Shown here: positions 11,238 through 22,286 of the stretch, one piece after another
Layout: each line of letters opens with the position of its first letter
Numbering within the stretch: position 1 is the stretch's first letter
Assembly: GCA_027605045.1 (NCBI GenBank)
Contig: JAQFWX010000005.1
Location: forward strand, 186,001-250,000
Source of the DNA: Phallus indusiatus
Taxonomy: Eukaryota; Basidiomycota; Agaricomycetes; Phallales; Phallaceae
Direction of reading: 5' to 3'
Length of the DNA: 64,000 nucleotides
The notes under the pieces: generated by a model
Seen by the model: the letters and a program-made list of their open reading frames with translations, nothing else
Database searches by the model: none
What the model was told of the DNA's origin: nothing
Translations under genes and position numbers: made by a program

Positions 11238-13235
11238 ATGTACTTTTCACCTTACATCACCGCCCTTGAAGAAAATACGAAAATCTGTCCTCAAAAGCCC
11301 GCGTTCAAACTTCCGATCTTGAACGGAAAACGAAGCATCAGTGCATGGAGGAGTGTAACATATGACCAGCTTTATGAGAAGCTCAACAAGATCGCAAAAT
11401 ACTGGATGCGAACCCTGAAACTGCCTCTCGGATCTGTTGTTGGGATATGGTAAAGAAATCTAATCTATCATCTTTCGTTATCTCGGCTAAAATACTGATT
11501 ATCTCCCAAGGTAAAGAAATCTAATCTATCATCTTCGTTCTCTCGGCTGATTGTCTTCGAGGGTATCCGGAATTCCATTCTCCGACTTCCTTCACGTATT
11601 TAGCATAATGCGAGCTGGATATATTCCTCACATTCTGAATTCCGAAATCACGAGTCTCGATGTCGTGAGAGCCTTATTTAGCGAGACGTCTGCCTCCGTG
11701 ATCATCCATGCGCCCTCGCTTGCAGAATGTGCCTCAGGCTTAACAAATCAGTTCTCATGTTACCCTGCAATAGATGCTGAGGAACTGGGGGAAGCGGAAG
11801 AAGATACAGACATAACATCGTTACCAGGTTCCGGCTCCATTATCTTCAACGGCAGCGATACCGTGATGATTATACATACCTCGGGATCCACCTCCGGCCG
11901 TCCAAAGCTAGTCCGAATTAATCAAAAATATCTTCAGGTTAACGTCCGTAAACTCCCACTAAGCGAAGGGGGCGTTACTATTCCAAGGTTGGGTTCAATT
12001 TGCCATGTAGGCCAACTTGCTCGTGAGCTCTCATTCGTTCGATGTGTACATCTTAAGTATCTTACCAATCCGAAAAGTCTCACTTAGATACTTCCTGGAG
12101 AGCACGTGTGTTGTCTTGCTCCCCTGGTTGGACTATACCGCGGAAGAAATCATCCAGATGCACACAGAGTGTGATCTGACAGTGTTTACCCAATATCCAC
12201 CGCTTCTATCCGAGACAATTAGGTTTGCGCAAAAAAATTCACGGTTGTTAGAAATTCTCCAATCATATCCCTTGGTTTTCTACACTGGTGGTGCACTAAA
12301 CGAGACTGAAATTGAATGGTGCAGGAAGAACAAAATCGCTTTGAAGGTATGCACCTCACGCGTGTATGGATCGTTCGGATTAAGTTTTATCTGATAACGA
12401 GCCTTGCTATTTTAGACAGTTTTGGCTTCGACGGAAATCGGGTGTTTGATGGTATCATCCCTGAACAATCCGACATCACTGTCCCTTATAAAAACCGAAA
12501 ACTGCTCTTACGCAATGCTTCCGATCGCGGACCGCAGCTATGAAATGAATTCTCAATCACGCTTATTGGAATTGGTGGTTCTTCCTGAGTCCTGGGATTG
12601 CCCCGACGTATCGCTATGCGATCCCAAGGATGGTAAATTTCATACAAGGGACATTTTTGAAGAAACGAGTTGCGGAATATATGAATACCGTGGTCGTCTG
12701 GACGATATTATCACAGTGCAGAACATCAGACCTTGCGATGCTAGGTAAGAGTTAGAAAAGCCAAGCCTTTTTTGTGTTCGAAAAGGAAACTACAAGGTCC
12801 TTGCTTATGCATGAACTGATTGGAACAGGTACATTGAAAATAAGGTGTATGCTTTGTGTCCTGATCTGGTTGCTACTTGTGTAGTTGTAGGAACCAATCG
12901 GCCGTCACCTGCACTGCTCGTAGAGCCAAATTTGACCGCCGAAAACGGCGACCGAGTGTTGGTGGCGCGTCGTATCGCTGAAAGGATTAAAACTATCAAT
13001 GAGGGTGGATACCCACATGAGCGCATCTCTGCAAACCATGTATTAATGGTAGCTAAAGACGGACTAGTAAGAAATGTGGTGAGTTATGATGGATCATGTC
13101 TTTTTTTGGTAGCCGGAGACTTTCGGGGATATTATAAACTAATTCATATACTAGGTTAAGCGAACTGTAAATCGTTTTGCGACGGAAGCTAAATTCAAGG
13201 ACGAAATTGATGCGTTGTATGCTGGCAATGCGTAG
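11238..13235 (+). CDS. NRPS-like stand-alone adenylation enzyme, paralogue B
   Basis: Six exons (11238-11449, 11562-12022, 12078-12346, 12416-12744, 12829-13078, 13155-13235) give 533 residues. The start (MYFSPYITALEEN) aligns with the starts of paralogues A and C. Adenylation motifs are the P-loop HTSGSTSGRPK, YTGGALNETEIEW, LASTEIG and YRGRLDDI. The terminal KRTVNRFATEAKFKDEIDAL is typical of the end of the A domain in NRPS-like A-T-R reductases. The protein stops there, with no thiolation or reductase domain. The first intron contains a 61-bp tandem duplication with its own splice sites. Acyl substrate unknown. Confidence 0.87.
11450..11561 (+). repeat. Tandemly duplicated intron sequence
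   Basis: The segment beginning ggtaaagaaatctaatctat (11449) recurs 61 bp later (11510) with few changes. Each unit starts with a gtaaag donor and ends with an AG (cccaag / ttcgag), so intron 1 of paralogue B looks like two introns head to tail. Confidence 0.85.
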
Positions 13236-14023
13236 CAGGAATTGTCATCAATGCAGAAAACCTGAGATCGACAGCGTCAGTAAATCCGCGACTTTCTCGA
13301 TGGATTTTTGGGAAAATTCTCCATGGTCCTTCGGGCATGATTTATGATTTGGCTTGTTTTCTTATAGAAATTAATGACTGTAAATCTCCGGTAGTGTATA
13401 TGAACAATCACAAAGTTGATCAAGTTGGGCTACATACAGGTGCTAGAGCGCTAGAGCGGCTATGCATTCACCCGGGTGTGCACAATGGTCGTCTCGGATC
13501 AGTATTGTAACTTTCCCCCCCAACCCCACGGAAGACGAATTTGACTGGAAGACAAAGCACCCACATGTTCAATTGAATGACATCAGGGGCAGTGGCACTT
13601 TGAGGAAGTGTGATGATGTAAGACTGCTTGATGATTCGTGTGCCCATTGATACAACTCCGCAAATTTTATTCGTAGATCGCAACTTCTTTGCCAGCTGCT
13701 GTTCCTACGTGACTCGGTATGTTAAGAAAAATCACTGAAATTACAATCACCATGGCGTACGTTATGTCACTACTTTCCTTCCCTGTCCACGTTTGATCAA
13801 ATTCAAAAATAATATTCTTGCCGAGAAGCAGCTCGAAAGCTAACCCGGCTCAGCGATGGTCGCGGCTGTTTTTCGCCGCACGCGCATACACAGCAAACAT
13901 GGCTTTTCGTTTATAAACCCTACAGCTGAAAATTTGGATTTCAGCGTCCTCGTTCCCCGAACCCTTTACCTCTTCTCATCCGCGGAGACTCATAACTTAC
14001 CTCCCACCGTCAATTTTCCACTG
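13236..14023. other. Intergenic region between paralogues B and C
   Basis: Contains the 3' region of B and promoter of C. The frame of C remains open upstream to an ATG at 13856, but homology with A and B starts at ATG 14024. No separate gene seen. Confidence 0.5.
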
Positions 14024-15891
14024 ATGGCTCATCCGTTTAACACGATTACCAAACAAGCCGCTCAATCCTATGGTAGTAAACCTGCCCTTAGACTCCCGAT
14101 TATCAAAGTGGATCGTGTTATTGAAGGCTGGAAAGATGTTACCTATTCCCAGCTCTACGACCGACTCGAAATCGTGGCCAAATACTGGTTGAATACATTG
14201 AAACTTCCCCATGGAGCTATAGTTGCTATATGGTATCTAATCAATCATTCTCAGTTGAGGTAACTATTTTAATACCTACCAATCAGGTCGTCTGGCATGC
14301 TTTACTCTGATTTCCTGCATATATACGGCATTATGAGAGCTGGTTATGTTCCTCATATTTTATTCTCAGAAATAACCAGTTTAGATATGATGCTCGATCT
14401 ATTCAATCAGACGGGTGCTCGAGCCGTAATTCATTTACCTACTCTTCCCGTGTCAGACGAACTGTCCAAGCATATACCTTGCTATGTCGCTCCGGACGCT
14501 GAACACATCTCAGAAGGAGAATGCGCCGACGCGGTTGTACCAGATTTCGACACGATTGTCGTGCCGGATGAGGATATCATTGCGATTATACAGACTTCGG
14601 GGTCCACTTCAGGTCGTCCAAAGGTCGTCCGGCTCAGACAAAGATGGTTTGAAGCCAATTCGAACAAACTGAATATTAGAGAAGAAAGTGAAATAGTCGT
14701 ACCACGAGTTGGTTCCTTCTGCCATGCGGGCCAGATGTTGTGCAAGTCCCATGATCACTCGACAAAAATAAATTCTGATGAGTTTTTTCTTTTAGCTTGG
14801 ATAATGTATGTCAAGGAACAAGCCTGCGTGGTCATGATACCATGGAATAATCTCTCTCCTGATGATATCGTTCGAATGCACAACGAATGTGGGATCAATG
14901 TTTTGGTTCAATATGCACCGTTTTTATCGGACACAATCCGACATGCTCAAAGCAATCCGGAGCTTTTCGCGGTTTTGAAGTCTTTCCCGACTGTCTTCTA
15001 CACTGGTGCGGCATTAAGCGAAGCTGATACTGAATGGTGCAGAAAAAACGAGATTGCTCTATCGGTATAGTTCCTTTTTACTCTCCACGAGCCATAAATT
15101 TTATCTGATTTCTGCCTGTACAGACGGCTCTGGCCTTAACTGAAACCGGCATTTTGATGGCCACTAACGGTCCCCCAGTTTTCCGTCTTCTCAGACCCGA
15201 GGGCTGCTCGTACAAAATGATGCCTATTGATGATGGAGTTGCGCCAGAACACATCAAATCGAAATCACCATTATTGGAACTCGTCGTTCTCTCGGACTCC
15301 GGAGATCGCCCGGATGCCTCCTTTTGCGATCCACAAGACGGACACTTCCATACTAAAGATTTGTTCGAGGAAGTAACACCGGGAGGCTACATATACCGGG
15401 GCCGACTTGATGATATTCTCATTATGAAAGGTGCTCGTAAACTCGATACGAAGTGAGTTGTACTCCTGGATCGTCATCCAGAAGTTTGTGAGAAATGATT
15501 TCTAATTGGATCTCATAGATACATCGAGGAACAGGTATATAACCTATGCGAAAGTCTTATTTCGATCTGTGTTGTGGTTGGAGCGGGAAAGCCATCGCCA
15601 GCCCTTTTAGTGGAGCCATCTTCAGCCAACATCGTTGATGCGGCAGATATAGTTCGACAAATCGGGGAGAAAGTCGCTCCGATCAACGAGGGGGGATTTC
15701 CATGTGAGCGTATTAATCCAAACCATATTCTTCTGTTACCCCCTGGAGAATTACCTCGTACTCCTGTGAGCGATTGATCTACATTCTCATGTTTCACCTT
15801 TTAACTAATACGGCTGCAGTTTAAAAGCAATATAAATCGTGTAGCGGCTGAAAGGAAATTCAGGAGCGAGATTGACGCGTTATATGTTTGA
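14024..15891 (+). CDS. NRPS-like stand-alone adenylation enzyme, paralogue C
   Basis: Six exons (14024-14232, 14287-14741, 14796-15064, 15124-15452, 15519-15765, 15820-15891) give 526 residues. Exons 3 and 4 are the same length as in paralogue B (269 and 329 nt). Motifs are QTSGSTSGRPK, YTGAALSEADTEW, LALTETG, YRGRLDDI and a C-terminal SNINRVAAERKFRSEIDAL. As in B, translation ends at the close of the adenylation domain. Intron 2 (14742-14795) begins with the non-canonical donor GCAAGT, which is needed to keep phase. A tandem array with B and a nearby inverted copy (A) points to local duplication. Confidence 0.88.
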
Positions 15892-17003
15892 ACAAAACTT
15901 TCAGTGGGTTCTTAACAAAATCAAAACTTTAGCGGGATTAGGCATGTGATTCGCCTTCATCAATCTAATTTAATAGTATATGTTTAAGGTGTATTTAAAT
16001 AATAAACTAAACTTTTTATTGCATATCACTCAACAGATGATCTTTTCGTGAACAAACGAGTAGTGATCTTACTGATACCCGACGGACAGCCGAACGCCTC
16101 AGACTGTCCACAACGATGTAAGCTTAGTCGATATCAATCAATGCCGAGCCTAGATTACTCAGTGCTGGCTTTCGTTCGGCTGTCATTTTTCATTTCCTGG
16201 CTTCTACTGGCTGCTTTTGTTTTTTTTTTGGGGGGGGGACCGCAGCGCCACCGCGGTAAAGGAAGGGTGAATTTTATCACAATTTGATTTTGTTAAACGC
16301 TCCTGGCTCAATATGCACTAGCATTGTATTCAGATTCACATTTATCATGCATCACGCACGCTCACTCAATTGAAATGTATCACTTTGAATTTTGCAATGT
16401 GGTGCACAATGATATTGATCCACACGCGCATTGTCATACGCAGGACCATCTATATCTGTCAAATTGCGTGTATGTCCACTTTGTCCCTAACATGGTCATC
16501 CAACTTCATTCAATATACATTAACGGGAAAGTCTGAAAACAACAAGACACCCCGAAGCAGTCAGTTCTGGCCTGATTTATTTCCTGAGTGGTTTGGAGGA
16601 TTCCCACCTCCAGAATACAAGCGAGAGAAAAAAAGCCACGAGAATTATCGCCACAAGACGTAGTCAATTGTGCAATCATAAGTAGCTGTACTTTTTCGTT
16701 CTGTATTATGAATGCAGTTAATGTTTTGTCTGAAAAGAACAAGTGCTGGTGACGCTGCTATGCAGTGGCATGCCGGGAAAGACGATCTCGGTGGTGACAA
16801 AGATAATAGTGATATGTATGAAAGAAATTTGCTGATGTCAGATTATCTTAAAGCGCACCGTCATTTTCTCATTTTCAAACATAATATACCCAACGCATTT
16901 CTGATTTTCAATCGAAGTTACGTTGAAGCATGCAGTCATGAGCTGGAAAGAGCACAACGATGGTTCCAGCCGTGACTGTCACGTCACGCGCTCTTTCCCG
17001 AAC
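15892..17003. other. Intergenic region
   Basis: About 1.1 kb with no gene recognised. It contains a T-run followed by nine G (about 16219-16239). Confidence 0.5.
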
Positions 17004-18849
17004 ATGCCCACGTACCTGTACTTCGTATCTTTTATTTCAGCACTATTTTTCACGTTATGTGTTTCAAAGTCGCATCAAACTGAATTTAAACTACTTTCAC
17101 TTCAACTTAATGCAACATTTCTTCCAGACCTTGACGAAAATCAGTATAGCCGAATATCACCACTCTCAAATCATGGACCAGACACCACTATTGTCCTTCT
17201 CAACTGGTCCAGATTGTCTAACGTCGTGCTGCAAGTTTCCATATATTGTTCTGCGCCACTTGAGGATATTGTCAAACACGTCCTTGTTTGGAACAATAAG
17301 CCAGATTTACATTTGGAGCACGAAAAGGCAGGGATGAAATGTTTTACAGCCGTCAAACCTTCTTCAAATTGGTCTATAGCATTTTAAAACCTCGAACTGT
17401 CCCAGACAAAAACTGATTATACACAACTCGGCCGATAATGTCTACTTTCAAGCCAGATTCCTGGGTTGCTTGCTCGCTTCGACACCGATGTGTTTCTTAC
17501 AGGTAAATTGAAATGCAAGATAAGCTGAGCGTTTCATGTGCTTATTTTTATTTCGTAGGATGACGATTATCTAACTCGTCCAGAGATACTCCGCAGTGTA
17601 CATTCTTACTTCTTAAGAAGCTATGCCTTGGGCCACTCACACCCTATCATCCTTCAACCCCCTCACGACCATCTCGAAAGCGACTTACTTAGTATCAATG
17701 TATCGTCTAATCAAGGCGTTATCATTACATCTTTTGCTTGTTTGGGACATGGTACTTTTATTCTCAGATCACATGTCGGGGAATTCATGTCCCTTCTTGA
17801 CAAACTTTCTTTAACTCCCGAGGAATTAAAAATAGCGGATAATTATTTCACAATTCTGCACGGTTATCCTCCTAACAAATGGTTGACACATACGATTGAA
17901 TTGGTGGATAAAGAAGCTATCCCATTTACATCCGGCATTGAAGGCGAAAATCGAAACTGGTTACATATTGTGAGTCATTTTATCCTTCCGAAGCAGTATG
18001 CTTTACTTGGCTAGAATCGCGCCATGTTTTACTTGGAACAATTATTGAATACATCTAATTATCACCTGCCACGCGTTCAATTGTCATCATCAGGGTTCAA
18101 TTCTCAATGGACTTCTATCGCTCCATGTCTCCTAGACCCTTGCGTCATCAAGACCAACATTCAAACGTTCCCCAATTATGTCATCGCCCCCCACGTCTGG
18201 AAACAAGACGATATGAGGACCCTACAATCAGAACGGTTCGCAACTTTAGGACGATACGGCGTAAGCTGGTACACTGGTCATCCACTATCACATGCTGTAG
18301 ACGGCGACCCGGAGACATCTTTCAGAAGTTTCGGCTGTGAGTAAATCTCTCGCACTTCATTCTTTTGAGATTCTAAACGTGGTCAAAAAATCGGAAGATG
18401 CGAAGAAAGGCGATATGTTATCCTTCTCTTTATTCGGCCATGAAACATCGCAAGGAGAATCAGTGGAAGTTGTTTTCCTCGTTGATGTCTCGACCGCATC
18501 GCTTCTTTATGCCTCGGATGTCGAAATCTCGGCAGATGAATTATCCTGGGTATTTAGCTCCACTTTTCTCCTTCTCTTACGGAGAGTTTATGTCATATTT
18601 CATATGCAGCGGATGCTTTTTAACGAGAAGGTTATATGCTTTCCGACATTCCTATCTTCACCCCAAAATACGTTCCCTCCTTCAATTTTGGACGAAATCG
18701 GATGGGTTAACTTTGCCTCCGAAAACTTATTCGAATGTCATTTCGTTATTACCGAGGGAATTCCCTTACAAGGAATCCGGATAACAGCGAGAAGTGACAG
18801 GACTACCAACTGGAATTTACATGAAGTCTGGGTTAGACAACATATATGA
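17004..18849 (+). CDS. Glycosyltransferase-like membrane protein with discoidin-like tail
   Basis: An N-terminal hydrophobic segment (MPTYLYFVSFISALFFTL) suggests a signal anchor or signal peptide. Next come TTIVLLNWSRLSNV and HVLVWNN, like the start of exostosin/GT64-type nucleotide-sugar transferases. Then FLQ-DDDYLTRPEILRS supplies an acidic DxD-type metal-binding motif. The last third has HAVDGDPETSFRSFG and ITARSDRTTNWNLHEVWVR, resembling an F5/8 type C (discoidin) fold. Predicted exons are 17004-17327, 17380-17502, 17559-17969, 18015-18336, 18398-18549 and 18610-18849, about 523 residues. The first intron would need a GC donor (gcaggg), and the last intron is in frame, so those edges are least certain. 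Substrate unknown; a secretory-pathway location is inferred. Confidence 0.7.
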
Positions 18850-19059
18850 ACTCTGATTCGCTTGTCAAATTATCAAAAAAGAAGGGGGGGTTTTTATTAA
18901 CGATCTTCCTAGCGCATCCTCGTGAGACATGGTATATATATTCATTCATGAGATCCGCCTGTCTGTGCTGGCACAGCCGAGGGAATAACTTTGTATGTTG
19001 GCGTATCTGCTCCCCTCGATAATAGGGTAATCCCGTCTACGTGAAAAACCTCAAGGAAA

Positions 19060-21128
19060 CTATCGGAACGTAGCGGCGTAGGATGAGTAAATAATTGCGG
19101 AAAACCCGGCTAATCCCCGCACTTCTGCTAATCCCTGTCAAATATAGAAATATTAATAAATATTATTGTAATTAGACGCGAGAAAAAATAAACCTCGACG
19201 AGATCATTGGGTGTTCCATGAATGGCCGCATGACTCCATCTTGCTACCCCTGGTAACATTCCGGCGAGCCTGATCTTATCGGGATTGGACGGCCCCTCGC
19301 TTGCGACTCCATCCGGAAAAACTGTTCGACGAAGGCCGTCGAACAATACATCCGTAGCACGGTCCAAACAGCTTTCCAAAACTTGTCCAAAATCAGAGGA
19401 AGAAATAAACTCTCGAGTATCTTCGACCAGTTGTAAAAAGGCAGTGTCATCAATATTTGCGAGCTGAGGTGGTAAACCACCCTTTTCTAGGACATCTTTC
19501 AAGCCTTCCGGATTAACGGGGATCAGAGAAGAGAGGAAACTTTATGAATGCAAAATCCAATAGGTACATTGTTTGCCACAGCACAAAAAGAAATAAAGAA
19601 GGCACACCTTATCCGTCGGGTAGATAAAGCTGCCGGTTCTTGTGCTGCATTAAAATCTTCTTGCTGGGAATGGGAAAATTCAACCATCTGACGAACGTCC
19701 TTAATTAACCGTTCTAAATCCTCCATGCCAAGCTTCGCCTTCAACGATACCCTATTTGAGCATGTTAGGAAACAGTCAAAAACGAGCGGCGTTTCTAAAT
19801 CGACAAACCCATCAAAGACCGCTTCTACCGCCACACGAACACGATCACCAACTTCCCTCCAACCCACATTGAGTAACCACCAACTCAAAGTGAGGTATTT
19901 ACGTTCGGTATACCCAATCTGATCGGAACCGAACAGGCCTAATGTATTATTTATTTCTTCATTTATCAGAGTGTCCGACGAGCCTGGGATATCTGCAGAG
20001 TTCCATAATAAGTTTGCAATACTAGCTTGGAAACTTTGGCGCTCTTTGAGCTTTTGCTCTCGTTCCATTTCAAGGACAGATCGGACGTATTTATATCGTC
20101 CCAGTAAGTTGAGTTGAATATGAGTTAAAAGCGATAATAAAGTAGTTGAATAAAGAATGGTCAAGGTTCTTGTGAAGGCTGAAAGAGAAGAAAGGTTAAT
20201 TTTGGCATATTCATACTGATGAGTTGCTTAGACTTGCTAAGGATTTTTACTTCATGCCACAATTCGGCCTTCGTTTTACTCGTTATAAGAGCATCTTCAA
20301 CAGGAATTGCTGGACGGGCTTCGGCGTGCTCTGACCGTCCACTTTGTAAAGATTCGATCAACTGGTGAAATCCGGCCAAAAAAAAGTGAGAATAAGAAGG
20401 ATTTCCGGGCAAAAATAACAGCGACATACATAAGAGACGTTTTCGCTGTCTGTCACGCTCATGAGACTCGCGCTGGTTACAGAGTCAGATAAATGAGCAC
20501 CCGATGATGATGTCGGGGAGCCAGGTACGGGTAGTCCATCATGTTGCGAGTGACCGGTCTCGCTTGGGGCTGAACTAGAGTGGGCTGAAGTAAATTGCTC
20601 CACCCAGCTTCGGGTTGATTCGGGATGCGAGTGAGAGGGCTCTGAAACGGGAATGGGACTGGGCATAGACAGCTCCACGCTTGAGGTTATACTTGGCTGG
20701 TCGGTGTTTAAGCTCAAATTGGAAGTGTTTGCGTCTGAGGGCGGTGACATGGATTGAATGCGAGACTTGGCGGCTTTTGATTGCATTTGAAGCTTTAACG
20801 TGATGCTCTCTACATCCATTTCTTCAAGAATCTTGTCGCCTAGAGTGGGGACCAGTGCTAAGATAGTATAAGTACAATCTTGTTGGTTCTGTTGGAACCG
20901 TCGTCTTAAACTAACAAAAACGCCAATATTTATCGAGAACCATAAACCAGATAAAGACGTAAAAACGTACTTTTCACGAGCTGTCTTTTCTTGTACAACC
21001 TGTTCTCGAATCTCTTCCAGTCGCTCCGCAACATATTTGACAGCAAGATATAACGCCCCAGCAAAGCCTACGGCAGTCGCAATACCCTTTCTACGCTTAT
21101 AAACGAAATCTCTAACATTGTTAAGCAT
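19060..21128 (-). CDS. PEX3: Peroxin-3, peroxisomal membrane biogenesis factor
   Basis: PEX3 anchors PEX19 at the peroxisomal membrane for insertion of membrane proteins. Exons (minus) are 21128-20971, 20910-20430, 20361-20238, 20178-19608, 19539-19194 and 19134-19060, giving 584 residues. Family hallmarks are the N-terminal VRDFVYKRRKG before a membrane helix (IATAVGFAGALYLAVKYV), NLRRRFQQNQQDCTYTILAL, SKTKAELWHEVKILTFTRTL and the C-terminal GFSAIIYSSY. The start is MLNNVRDF at 21128, as in other fungi; an in-frame ATG 48 bp upstream is less likely. A low-complexity Ser/Pro/His-rich insert follows about residue 115. Intron 3 has a GCAAGT donor; only that donor gives the conserved ILTFTRTL junction. 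Confidence 0.93.
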
Positions 21129-21432
21129 ATGAGAAAAAGGGCGAATTAAGCCAGAAATGGAGTGAGTGATATGCAAGTGATATGATGATGTGGGTGTGCA
21201 AACTACACGTGAATTTAGCGTTATGGATCCTTGTAGGTGGCATTATGGGACGATTAGGTAATTTCTGCCTTTAATCCCAACCACAAACACAAGCATGGTA
21301 CGTCGCTGAATTACTGTAATGCTCGTGGAAGCTCAGGGATAAAACAACCGAATTTATAGGGTGGTGGTGCAAGATATCCGTATCCGAAAGAAGTTTGGTC
21401 TCCATCCGGTCTGTCAATTATCGAGATTCCCG

Positions 21433-21833
21433 ATGCTTTGCCATGAAAAAGCTCATCCTGACATTCATCCAGGTGGATGGTGGACACGGCCCAAAAATTG
21501 GGTGGCAAACACATTTGTAGCTGGGCTAGGAGTTGCGGTTCTAACATATGCGACATTTAGAGTTAGTGCAAAGCACGAGGTTAGTAAACAAATTCTGCTT
21601 TTTCTTTCTGAGCATGCATTCCGCTCCTTTTCCCATGTTCATATCTCACGACACGGAAACTAACTGTATATTGGTATTAATAGTGGAGATATATTCAACC
21701 CGATAGACCTATTCCATCATTCTTGGTATGTCTCCGTGAAGCTTTTCCGACATAGCATTCTAAAAATCTCCTTTTGAAGTGGGCGCACCAATATACTAAA
21801 GGACAAGGTTCGGGATCAGCTTCAAGTTCTTAA
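21433..21833 (+). CDS. Small one-helix protein, probably mitochondrial, unassigned
   Basis: Three exons (21433-21579, 21684-21725, 21780-21833) give 80 residues. The order is a polar start with HPDIHPGGWW, RPKNWVANT, one hydrophobic helix (FVAGLGVAVLTYATF), then KHEWRYIQPDRPIPS and WAHQYTKGQG. The pattern resembles conserved small fungal proteins of the mitochondrial inner membrane (respiratory-complex accessory type), but I cannot assign a named subunit. It is divergent from PEX3, about 300 bp apart. A 42-nt middle exon hides it from simple frame scans. Confidence 0.65.
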
Positions 21834-22286
21834 ACACCCAAAGCATATGTAAATGATCAGAAACAAAAGAAGATATAACCACTTCCTTTACACGTTATAT
21901 ACGCAATTCTCCCGAAACTAGAGCGTAATACCCGTTTAGGGTGTTGTTATGGTCGAAAAACCACAGTAGTGGCAAGAGAATGCTCAATTAATCATTTTTT
22001 CTTTAAGGTTTTTGATCGAGAGTATTTGTTACTGTCCGCTACTTAGATGGCAAAGAAAACCGGATAAACTCAAGGATCATACTTCGGAGAAATATTTCAA
22101 AACACAAACGATAAGGGTACACTGCGATATATGTACTACTATGCAACGTCATCCCGGTGATCGATGCTTTCCGTTTCTACAACAACATTAACCAGAAAGG
22201 TTAGCAGTCTTTCAGACCTAGAGATGCGCAGCCCACATTAAGGGCAAATACTTCTAGAAATTGGTCCGACCATCAGATTGAAATTA
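21834..22286. other. Intergenic region
   Basis: Convergent 3' regions of the small membrane protein gene and the DUF2461 gene. Nothing else seen. Confidence 0.5.

Noticed and set aside
13856..14023. In-frame upstream ATG for paralogue C adding 56 residues
   Set aside because: The extension has no counterpart in paralogues A and B and lacks a recognisable domain; ATG 14024 aligns with their starts.
21311..21556. Minus-strand frame opposite the small membrane-protein gene
   Set aside because: The plus strand gives a spliced protein with a helix and conserved-looking motifs; the minus frame has no splice or family support.
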